The position numbers and the translations under genes were made by a program. Positions 13,544 to 20,221 of a DNA stretch of 39,147 nucleotides are shown here, piece after piece (within the stretch, counting starts at the first letter, position 1; each line of letters starts with the position of its first letter). The stretch is from Bacteroidota bacterium (lineage in GTDB: Bacteria > Bacteroidota > Bacteroidia > UKL13-3): the NCBI GenBank assembly GCA_027484685.1, contig JAIXSO010000044.1, positions 1 through 39,147 of the forward strand, read 5' to 3'. The notes beneath the pieces are model-generated. The model made no database searches. It worked only from the letters and a program-made list of their open reading frames with translations, and was not told the DNA's origin.

Positions 13544-13553
13544 AAAAATAATT

Positions 13554-13793
13554 ATGAGCAACAACGATATCTTTAAAAAACTGCGCGTAGCACTTCATTT
13601 AAAAAATGATGATATTATAGCAATTTTGAAATTAGTGGACTTTAATATTTCACCAAGTGAATTAGGCGCCTTTTTTAGGAAAGAAGATCATCCAAATTAC
13701 AAAGAATGCGGTGACCAAATATTGCGTAATTTTTTGAATGGACTAGTAATTCATTTAAGAGGCCCAAGAGAAGATGGAAAAGTAATTGAATAA
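13554..13793 (+). CDS. DUF1456 (YehS-like) protein, single domain
   Basis: 79 residues. NNDIFKKLRVALHLKNDDII opens the domain; LKLVDFNISPSELGAFFRKE and the closing CGDQILRNFLNGLVIHLRG are characteristic of DUF1456 (E. coli YehS has two such units; this protein has one). Cytosolic, all helical, molecular role unknown. The stop is 44 bp before the convergent ccmB 3' end. The operator cluster upstream suggests control by the divergent XRE protein. Confidence 0.88.
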   Translation: MSNNDIFKKLRVALHLKNDDIIAILKLVDFNISPSELGAFFRKEDHPNYKECGDQILRNFLNGLVIHLRGPREDGKVIE

Positions 13794-13837
13794 TTACCCA
13801 TAAAAATGTAGATAAATAGCTTTAAATATGCTTTAAG

Positions 13838-14488
13838 CTACTCTTTCCACAAAAAAGGAAATAATACATAAGCCAAGGCTGCCACTAATAAATTCATGGC
13901 TACTAAAAGAAATAAATCGGTGTAAATTAAACTTACATCAATGCCATCCATGGCTTTTTTGCTCGATTTGATGAGTAAAAGCAAAAATGGAATAATAATA
14001 GGAAAACTTAAAATGGGCATGAGCAGGTTTCCGTTCCCACTTTTTTGAGCAATGGCCGAAATCATGGTAAAGGTAAAAGCAAAACCGATGGATGCTAAAA
14101 CCAATATCAAACAATAAAATCCTAAACTATAGATAGGGTTGCCCAAAACAGTACTGTAAAATAACAAGGCTATAAAACTTAGCACCAAATTTAAAATGGC
14201 ACTGTAAATTGATTTTGCTAAAATTAAATGCTCAGGTAAAATCAAACCATGAAAGTAAAGCATTTTGCCTTTTGATTCGGCTATAAAACTTTTAGCAATG
14301 GCATTGATAGAACTGAATAAAATCAAAACCCAAAAAACTGCGTTCCATGTAGGTAAATTAAGCACTTTAACCGATAGCGACACAGTAAAGATAGATGAAA
14401 ACACATACAATAAAATGCCATTTAGTGCATAGCGTTCGCGCCATTCAATAAGCAAAAGGTTTTTTATCAATTGTTTTATTTCTTTCAT
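13838..14488 (-). CDS. ccmB: Heme exporter protein CcmB (cytochrome c maturation)
   Basis: 216 residues, close to the usual 220. It begins with an amphipathic helix MKEIKQLIKNLLLIEWRERY; six hydrophobic segments follow at about 22-42, 47-65, 95-115, 120-148, 155-175 and 190-212. The start (LLIEWRERYALNGILLYV) and the FIAESKGKMLYFHGLILPEH loop match the CcmB family, where the loop reads 'E-x-x-x-G-x-L-x-x-L-x-l-s-P'. CcmB is the membrane subunit of the CcmAB ABC transporter needed for c-type cytochrome assembly. The partners ccmA and ccmC are not in the window, which is common in Bacteroidota where they can be scattered. Confidence 0.88.
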   Translation of the reverse strand: MKEIKQLIKNLLLIEWRERYALNGILLYVFSSIFTVSLSVKVLNLPTWNAVFWVLILFSSINAIAKSFIAESKGKMLYFHGLILPEHLILAKSIYSAILNLVLSFIALLFYSTVLGNPIYSLGFYCLILVLASIGFAFTFTMISAIAQKSGNGNLLMPILSFPIIIPFLLLLIKSSKKAMDGIDVSLIYTDLFLLVAMNLLVAALAYVLFPFLWKE

Positions 14489-14628
14489 TTTTTTTGTTAG
14501 TTAGTGCTGGTCATTCCGTAGGAATCTTCCTTGAATTTATTGGTGGCCAGCTAATGGAAAGTAACCATTTAAAGCTAAGAAGATACTTACAGTATGACGG
14601 CCATTATTAGTCTCTCTAAAAACTTGTA

Positions 14629-14824
14629 CAAAGTTGGTGTCCTTCAACAATCTTTCGTCCAAGGTTGGTGTCCTCACCAACCTTTTCTGTTTTTTCTCCC
14701 GCAGATTTCGCTGAATTCCGCTGAAAACATCTTTCACTTCTTCGTCCAATGTTGGTGTTCAATATTTTTTCGGTCGCTGAGCCTGTCGAAGCGCTTGTCC
14801 AAGGTTGGTGTCCTCACCAACCTT
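14629..14824. repeat. Cluster of GGTTGGTG repeats and hairpins
   Basis: Two identical 24-nt hairpins (arms AAGGTTGGTG and CACCAACCTT, loop TCCT) at 14661..14684 and 14801..14824, both preceded by GTCC. Two degenerate half copies, AAAGTTGGTGTCCTT near 14629 and CCAATGTTGGTGTTC near 14746, lie between. A further palindrome, CGCTGAGCCTGTCGAAGCG, sits at 14775..14793. Together they fill the 342-bp gap between ccmB and the phosphatase. The last hairpin abuts the 3' end of the phosphatase gene but has no T-run. Confidence 0.75.
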
Positions 14825-14831
14825 TATCATT

Positions 14832-15968
14832 TTACTCCAAACCTAATAATTGCTTGAAATTATAATGAATTTGGGTGTTTTCATAAATCCCACCAAACAA
14901 TTCAGCTCCAGGGCCAAAAGCAAAAACGGGAACCATTATTCCTGAATGACCTCCAGTGGAGTAATTTGCTGTAAATTGTTTTTTATTGTCTTTATTGGGG
15001 TGCAACGAAAGCCCACCTGTTTCATGGTCAGCTGTAACTACCACTAAAATATCTCCTTGTTTTTCAGCGTAATCTAAAACTGCATTGATGGTTTGGTTTA
15101 AATCGTACAATTCGGTTTTCATGTATTGGTAATCATTGGCATGTCCGCCCCAATCTACCTGACTGCCTTCAATCATGAGCATATAACCATTTTTGTTGTT
15201 ATTTAACTGACTGATAGCATGCATAGAAGCCAATTTTAAAAAATCGTTTCTGCCATCTAGTTTACGTTTCATGCCATCGTAAGCCAAAGTATAAACTTGT
15301 TTATTGCCATTAAATGGCTCAAAATTATTGGTGGTATCGGTTTTTACTATAAAACCATTCATTTGCAATAACTCAGTTAAGTTCTTTTTATCTTTTCTAT
15401 CGGTAATAAACTTAGTTCCACCACCAATAGCTATATCGCAATTGCCTTTTAACAAAAATTCTGCAATATCATCTTCGCTTTTGCGTGATGAAACATGGGC
15501 GTAAAAACAAGCAGGGGTGGCGTGCGTAATAGATGAAGTAACAACCACACCAGTTGCCATTTTTTTCTTTTTCATCATTTCAAATAAACTTGGGTATGGA
15601 AGCGAATCAGTTCCAACGCTAATTCCATAATTGAAAGTTTTTTTACCAATGGCAAAAACAGTAGCACCAGCACCGCTATCGGTTACATAATTATCGGCCG
15701 ATGAAGTTTTGCTTAAACCAATTACCTTAAACCTTTCAAAAGCATTGCGATCAGTACTTTCGCTCATGGCTCCACTAATTTGTGCCAAGCCCATTCCATC
15801 ACCAATTATAAAAATCACTTTTTTAACTTTTGGCTTTTTAGCTTTTTGGGTAAACGAATAAGAACCGCCAATAGCAAGCAATACCAACAGTATTACTCCA
15901 AAACTGAATACATTTTTTTTCAATTGTTTAAAAAATTTATTGGGTTCAAATATAATAGCCTTATTCAA
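14832..15968 (-). CDS. phoA: Alkaline phosphatase (PhoA family)
   Basis: 378 residues. A basic start (KFFKQLKKN) and hydrophobic segment at about 21-40 give a signal peptide or N-terminal anchor. Catalytic landmarks: IIGDGMG (metal Asp57), VTDSGAGATVFAIG (nucleophile Ser98), THATPACFYAHV (about 148-159), EGSQVDWGGHAND, TADHETGG and a GGHSG near the end, which gives the two-zinc plus magnesium site of the family. It hydrolyses phosphomonoesters in the periplasm, usually to gain phosphate. The start codon is only 35 bp from that of the divergent gene at 16004, so both promoters must overlap. No Pho box could be identified with confidence. Confidence 0.92.
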   Translation of the reverse strand: MNKAIIFEPNKFFKQLKKNVFSFGVILLVLLAIGGSYSFTQKAKKPKVKKVIFIIGDGMGLAQISGAMSESTDRNAFERFKVIGLSKTSSADNYVTDSGAGATVFAIGKKTFNYGISVGTDSLPYPSLFEMMKKKKMATGVVVTSSITHATPACFYAHVSSRKSEDDIAEFLLKGNCDIAIGGGTKFITDRKDKKNLTELLQMNGFIVKTDTTNNFEPFNGNKQVYTLAYDGMKRKLDGRNDFLKLASMHAISQLNNNKNGYMLMIEGSQVDWGGHANDYQYMKTELYDLNQTINAVLDYAEKQGDILVVVTADHETGGLSLHPNKDNKKQFTANYSTGGHSGIMVPVFAFGPGAELFGGIYENTQIHYNFKQLLGLE

Positions 15969-16003
15969 TTCCTTATTCTTGCAGCGTAAATTAATTATTA
16001 ATT

Positions 16004-16492
16004 ATGGCAATTAGACTATTTGTAACGGGCGGAACTTTTGATAAAGAATACAATGAATTGACAGGACAATTGTTCTTTAAAGATTCACATATCAATGAAA
16101 TTCTGAAACTTGGCCGCAGCCGATTAGATTTAAGTGTGCGCACATTGATGCTAATTGATAGTTTAGAAATGACCGATATGGATAGAAATATCATATTGGA
16201 AAGTTGCCAGCGTTGCGATGAAAATAAAATAGTAATTACCCACGGAACAGATACCATGACCGAAACGGCTAAATATTTAGCTGATAAAATTCCAGGTAAA
16301 ACTGTGGTAATTACCGGTGCTATGATTCCATATAAATTTGGCTCAAGCGATGGATTATTTAACCTTGGAAGTGCTTTGGCTTTTGTACAAAGCTTACCTG
16401 CCGGCATTTATATAGCCATGAATGGCCGTTACTATGATTGGAATAACTGCAAAAAGAACAAACAAACAGGCTTTTTTGAGGAATTGGGGTAG
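16004..16492 (+). CDS. Single-domain asparaginase-like protein
   Basis: 162 residues that match only the N-terminal (catalytic) half of type I/II L-asparaginases. Motif 1 is VTGGTFDKEY (Thr11), motif 2 is ITHGTDTMTETAKYL (Thr82, Asp83), then KTVVITGAMIPY and SSDGLFNLGSALAFVQ. Both Thr nucleophile regions of the family are present. The C-terminal domain, which adds the active-site Ser/Asn from a neighbouring subunit in full enzymes, is absent and no frameshifted remainder follows. Such one-domain proteins exist as a separate family, so this is probably not a truncation. No signal peptide; cytosolic. Asparaginase activity is uncertain. Confidence 0.88.
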   Translation: MAIRLFVTGGTFDKEYNELTGQLFFKDSHINEILKLGRSRLDLSVRTLMLIDSLEMTDMDRNIILESCQRCDENKIVITHGTDTMTETAKYLADKIPGKTVVITGAMIPYKFGSSDGLFNLGSALAFVQSLPAGIYIAMNGRYYDWNNCKKNKQTGFFEELG

Positions 16493-16555
16493 GGGTTGGT
16501 TTTGAGGTTGATTGGTTAATAAGTTGATTAAGTGATTGGTTGGTAGGGAATTTTG

Positions 16556-16891
16556 TCAGTAATCATGAGGGATTGAATCTATTAAAGCAGCTATTTCACC
16601 GTCTGTTAAATTGTCTTTTTCAGATTTATCGTAAATAGAAAGCAAAAAAACGGTTTGTTCTGAAATAATAAAGTTAGTAATTATTCTTGCTCCACCAGAT
16701 TTCCCTTTTCCTTTGGAAGCTATCGAAATTCGAATTTTATGACAGTTTTTACCAATTGGTGTGCCTTGTTCTGGGTTTAACTTAAGCTCTTGAACTAACT
16801 CCCAAAGCTCACCTTTCAAAGATGGATATTTTTTAATTAGTTTTTTTTTTTTTTTTTCAAAAACAGCAATTGTTTTAACACTATAACTCAT
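16556..16891 (-). CDS. RelE-like toxin with an internal A17 tract
   Basis: 111 residues. The order of elements fits RelE/HigB-type toxins: VFEKKKKKLIKKYPSLKGEL (10-29), NPEQGTPIGKNCHKIRIS (38-55), GGARIITNFIISEQTVFLLS (67-86) and IYDKSEKDNLTDGEI (87-101), where IYDKxExxxLTxxEI is a strong signature of this group. Expected action: mRNA cleavage on the ribosome. It follows its antitoxin with an 11-bp overlap, so translation is coupled. Codons 12-17 (GAA plus five AAA) form a 17-base A run (T17 on the plus strand, 16841..16857). A slip of one base there would stop the toxin early, so activity may vary between cells or be lost. Confidence 0.88.
   Translation of the reverse strand: MSYSVKTIAVFEKKKKKLIKKYPSLKGELWELVQELKLNPEQGTPIGKNCHKIRISIASKGKGKSGGARIITNFIISEQTVFLLSIYDKSEKDNLTDGEIAALIDSIPHDY
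16841..16857. repeat. T17/A17 homopolymer inside the toxin gene
   Basis: Seventeen consecutive T on the plus strand, coding for Glu-(Lys)5 near the N-terminus of the minus-strand toxin. It is the longest single-base run noticed in the window. Confidence 0.95.
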
Positions 16892-17087
16892 TTAAAAAAT
16901 CTTCAGCATTTCTGGCTTTTTTCTTACCAGCACGTATTAACTTTATTTCATCAACTGCTTCTTTTATTTCAGATATTAATTGCGCTTTTGCATCAGTAAC
17001 CGGTTTTGCTTTTACATAAGAAATGCTTCTTAAAACTTCTAACAAAGAAGCTGCTTTATTATCAGGAATATCTAACAAAATTTTCAT
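16881..17087 (-). CDS. Antitoxin of the second RelE-type pair
   Basis: 68 residues, first gene of the pair. It starts MKILLDIPDNKAASLLEVLRS, the short strand-plus-helix start typical of ribbon-type Bacteroidota antitoxins ('MKvLLdIpD-kkA-f-lelLksi-yVK'). The C-terminal half is charged and helical (AQLISEIKEAVDEIKLIRAGKKKARNA) and ends DFLNEL, a toxin-neutralising tail. Its end overlaps the toxin start by 11 bp. Expected to repress the pair and neutralise the toxin. Confidence 0.87.
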   Translation of the reverse strand: MKILLDIPDNKAASLLEVLRSISYVKAKPVTDAKAQLISEIKEAVDEIKLIRAGKKKARNAEDFLNEL

Positions 17088-17238
17088 ATCACAAATATAT
17101 AAATTATTGCCAAAAAAGTTTGAGTTTTACAAGCTTAAATAATAATCACAAAATAAAAGCTCAATCATCATTCACAAATCATAAATCAAAAATCAAATAT
17201 TAGTTTTATTTTGCGACACAAGTATTTTATCAGTATTA

Positions 17239-18498
17239 ATGAAAGTTTTTAAATTTGGGGGTGCATCGGTAAAAGATGCAGATGCGGTTAGAAATGTCGC
17301 AAAAGTGTTAGGCAATTTTGCCAACGAAAATGTATTAATTGTTATTTCAGCAATGGGAAAAACTACTAATTTGTTAGAAAAATTAGTAGATGCTTATTTT
17401 AATAAAACCGATGCTAAGTACTCAACTTTTGAGGAAATAAAGCAATTTCATTATAATATTATTGATAAATTATTACCACAAACACAAAGCCACGCTTTTG
17501 ACGATATAGAGAACATTTTTATTGAATTAGAATGTTTGCTAGAGGCGGAGCCTGATAATAATTACGATTACCATTATGACCAAATAGTAAGTTATGGCGA
17601 AATTATTTCTACCAAAATAGTAAGTACTTACTTAAACGAAGCTGGTTTAAAAAACCGCTGGATGGATGCTCAAAATTTTATCAGTACCGATAATACTTAC
17701 CGCGAAGGAAAAGTAAACTGGAGTTTAACCAACGAAAAAATAGCCAAAACCTTAAAACCAATTGTACAAAAAAAGATGGTTATTACCCAAGGTTTTATTG
17801 GTCGCAGTTCGGTTAACACCACGGTAACATTGGGTCGCGAAGGTTCTGATTACAGTGCGGCTATTTTTGCTTTTTGTTTAGATGCAGAAAGTGTGACCAT
17901 TTGGAAAGACGTAGCCGGAGTGATGAATGCTGATCCAAAACGTTTTGCCGAAGCAGTAAAAATTTCGGGTTTGAGTTATAATAAAGCCATTGAAATGGCC
18001 TTTTATGGCGCAACGGTAATTCACCCAAAAACCATACAACCGCTTTTAAATAAAGAAATTCCTTTGTATGTAAAATCGTTTATCAATCCCGGAGATGAAG
18101 GAACAACGGTAGGGGTTTCTAGAGAAAAAGAAGACCAAGTACCAACATATATTTTTAAGCAAAATCAAATGCTTATTTCTATAGCTAGTAAAGATTTTAG
18201 TTTTATAGTAGAAGAAAACTTGAGCAGTATTTTTTCATTATTTGCCAGTTATGGCGTAAAAATAAATGTTATGCAAAATTCGGCTATTAGTTTTACTGTT
18301 TGTGTTGACTATAACGAGCACAAATGCAATGATTTAATCAACGATTTAGAGCAAAATTACAGAGTAAAATCAAACAGCAATTTAGAACTTTTAACCATTA
18401 GCAACTACGAATCGGCTGAGGCCAATAAATTTACCGAAGGCAAAAAAATATTGTTGGAACAACGCAATAGACGCTCACTGCAATTAGTTTTAGCTTAA
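17239..18498 (+). CDS. lysC: Aspartate kinase
   Basis: 419 residues, monofunctional length. Kinase motifs: MKVFKFGGASVKDADAV at the start (the usual KFGGTSV with Ala for Thr), SYGEIISTKIV (about 116-126), LGREGSDYSAAIFA (about 195-208, for the usual GRGGSD), WKDVAGVMNADPK and GATVIHPKTIQPL. The last about 110 residues (MLISIASKDFSFIVEEN, GVKINVMQNSAISFTV) are ACT-like regulatory domains, expected to bind lysine or threonine. It phosphorylates aspartate, the first step to lysine, threonine and methionine. No homoserine dehydrogenase part is fused. No riboswitch or attenuator was seen in the upstream 150 bp, which hold only simple AT-rich repeats (near 17150..17200). Confidence 0.93.
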   Translation: MKVFKFGGASVKDADAVRNVAKVLGNFANENVLIVISAMGKTTNLLEKLVDAYFNKTDAKYSTFEEIKQFHYNIIDKLLPQTQSHAFDDIENIFIELECLLEAEPDNNYDYHYDQIVSYGEIISTKIVSTYLNEAGLKNRWMDAQNFISTDNTYREGKVNWSLTNEKIAKTLKPIVQKKMVITQGFIGRSSVNTTVTLGREGSDYSAAIFAFCLDAESVTIWKDVAGVMNADPKRFAEAVKISGLSYNKAIEMAFYGATVIHPKTIQPLLNKEIPLYVKSFINPGDEGTTVGVSREKEDQVPTYIFKQNQMLISIASKDFSFIVEENLSSIFSLFASYGVKINVMQNSAISFTVCVDYNEHKCNDLINDLEQNYRVKSNSNLELLTISNYESAEANKFTEGKKILLEQRNRRSLQLVLA

Positions 18499-18539
18499 AA
18501 AAATAAACAAAAGCAACCATATTAAATTTTAGGCTGACT

Positions 18540-18570
18540 TTTGCTTATATACAATTTACTGTTACTTTTG
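18540..18570 (+). promoter_or_regulatory. Promoter of the TPR-protein gene
   Basis: TTTG (18540..18543), 19 nt, then TACTTTTG (18563..18570): both boxes and the spacing match the Bacteroidota consensus TTTG-N19/20-TAnnTTTG. Predicted start near 18577, leaving a 5' leader of about 40 nt. Confidence 0.7.
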
Positions 18571-18618
18571 GCAGGCAATTTGTAAACCCTATTTTATAAC
18601 ACATAATATAAATATACC

Positions 18619-20022
18619 ATGAAAAAAACGCTTTTAGTTTTACTGTGCTTAGTTACCCTGAATGGATGGGCACAAAAAAGTCAAATAGAGTCAGCTGCTC
18701 TATACTTTAACAATGCAGAAATGGAAGATGCTAAAAAAGCCATTGATGCAGCATTTGAGCATCCTGATACTAAGGATAATGTAAAAATGCTTTATTTTAG
18801 AGCGGCTATTTACGATACCATAGCCACATCGAAAGATGAAAAAGTAAGAAAATTAGACATTGATGCTGCTGAAAAATGGGCTTTGGCTGCAAAACGTTGC
18901 TTAGAGTTAGATAAAAAAGAAATTTACAAAGAGCAAATTGAATACAATATAGTAAATGCTGCATTTGCTTGTAATAGTGCTGCTTACGAAGCTAGCCAAA
19001 GAGGTGATTATGCAAAAGTTCAAACTTACTACCAATTAGTTATTGATTTAATTCCTTTTGATAAAAATGGAGATATGAAAAGCAATAACTTAACCGAAAA
19101 GTCAATTGTTTTCAATCAATTTTACTTTGCTAACAAAGAAAAAAATAAAGACGATCAAAAAAGATACTTAAAACGTTTAATTGAATTAGACTACCAAGAT
19201 CATTTGATTTACGCTTACTTAACCAATATTTACTTAGAAGAAGGCGATACCAGCACAGCTATTAGCTACTTAGAAAAAGGAAGAACTTTATTTCCTGAAA
19301 AGAAAGATTTAATTGGACAAGAAATTAATATATATATAGCCCAAAATAAGCTAGATGTATTGATGCAAAAAGTAGAATTAGCTAATGAGCAAAAACCTGA
19401 TGATCCAGATTTAATTTATACTAGAGGAAATCTTTACGATAACGCAGCAACAGGCGCTACCAAAGAAGCACAAAAACTAAAAAAACTAGCTGATGAAGCT
19501 AACAAAAAAGCAAAAGCAGAAAAAAATCTAGCTACTAAAAAACAATTTGAAGCAACTGCCAAAGAAACTATGACCAAAGTGGCTGAGTTAAACAAAAAAG
19601 CAGCGGCAAATGTAGCTAAAGCTGAGGCTGATTACTTTAAAGCCATTGATTTAAATCCTGATATGATTGATGCTTATTACAATTTAGGTGCAATTACAAA
19701 TAACAAAACTGCCGCAATTGCTGAAAAAATCAATAGCATTGATGCTAAAACTCAAGCTGAATATGACAAAAGATACGCAAGCTACAAAAAAGTACAAGAC
19801 AGTATTTTTAGAGTTGCTATAGCTCAATTTGAAAAAGTAGAAGAAATTGCATTAGCTAAATCAGAAAAAACTCCTGAAGACAGAGCTAGTAAATATGCTT
19901 ACTTAAAAGATGCATATTACAGCTTACAAACAATTTATGCAGGTATGGGGAACGAGAATAAAATGAACGAATACCGCAAGAAAAAAGAAGAAGCAATTAT
20001 AAATAGTAAGAAAAAAGGGTAG
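18619..20022 (+). CDS. Secreted or periplasmic TPR-repeat protein
   Basis: 467 residues. Signal peptide MKKTLLVLLCLVTLNGWAQ, cleaved after WAQ. TPR-type helix pairs run from about 30 to 275 (AALYFNNAEMEDAKKAIDAA, LIYAYLTNIYLEEGDTSTAI, LIYTRGNLYDNAA) and again after the linker (YFKAIDLNPDMIDAYYNLGA). Residues about 280-345 are an Ala/Lys-rich heptad stretch (KLKKLADEANKKAKAEKN), a likely coiled coil that interrupts the TPR solenoid. Role: a protein-protein scaffold in the periplasm; partners unknown. Has its own consensus promoter and ends in a strong terminator, so it forms a single-gene unit. Confidence 0.87.
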   Translation: MKKTLLVLLCLVTLNGWAQKSQIESAALYFNNAEMEDAKKAIDAAFEHPDTKDNVKMLYFRAAIYDTIATSKDEKVRKLDIDAAEKWALAAKRCLELDKKEIYKEQIEYNIVNAAFACNSAAYEASQRGDYAKVQTYYQLVIDLIPFDKNGDMKSNNLTEKSIVFNQFYFANKEKNKDDQKRYLKRLIELDYQDHLIYAYLTNIYLEEGDTSTAISYLEKGRTLFPEKKDLIGQEINIYIAQNKLDVLMQKVELANEQKPDDPDLIYTRGNLYDNAATGATKEAQKLKKLADEANKKAKAEKNLATKKQFEATAKETMTKVAELNKKAAANVAKAEADYFKAIDLNPDMIDAYYNLGAITNNKTAAIAEKINSIDAKTQAEYDKRYASYKKVQDSIFRVAIAQFEKVEEIALAKSEKTPEDRASKYAYLKDAYYSLQTIYAGMGNENKMNEYRKKKEEAIINSKKKG

Positions 20023-20049
20023 TACCTAAATTTGCTAATTAATATAAGA

Positions 20050-20080
20050 ACCGACTATATAAAGCATAGTCGGTTTTTTT
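20050..20080 (+). terminator. Intrinsic terminator after the TPR gene
   Basis: ACCGACTAT and ATAGTCGGT form a perfect 9-bp stem over a 7-nt loop, followed by TTTTTT. Lies 27 bp after the stop codon. Confidence 0.9.
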
Positions 20081-20154
20081 ACATTCAAAACTATTACTTA
20101 ACATAATGTTAATTATAAGAAATAAATATAGTTTTGAATAATGGTTGATTTGTA

Positions 20155-20186
20155 TTTGAAAAACTAATAACTAATTAATATATTTG
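20155..20186 (+). promoter_or_regulatory. Promoter of the Ig-array gene
   Basis: TTTG (20155..20158), 20 nt, then TATATTTG (20179..20186): an exact consensus pair with ideal spacing. Predicted start near 20193, about 30 nt before the ATG. It supports the ATG at 20222 as the true start. Confidence 0.75.
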
Positions 20187-20221
20187 AAAAGTAAGTTTTA
20201 GCAAATGCTTACAAGCAAATA

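Noticed and set aside
14537-14749. Minus-strand 70-codon ORF in the ccmB/phosphatase gap
   Set aside because: Its protein is a reading of the GGTTGGTG repeats, with no signal, motif or leader, so it is taken as repeat sequence.
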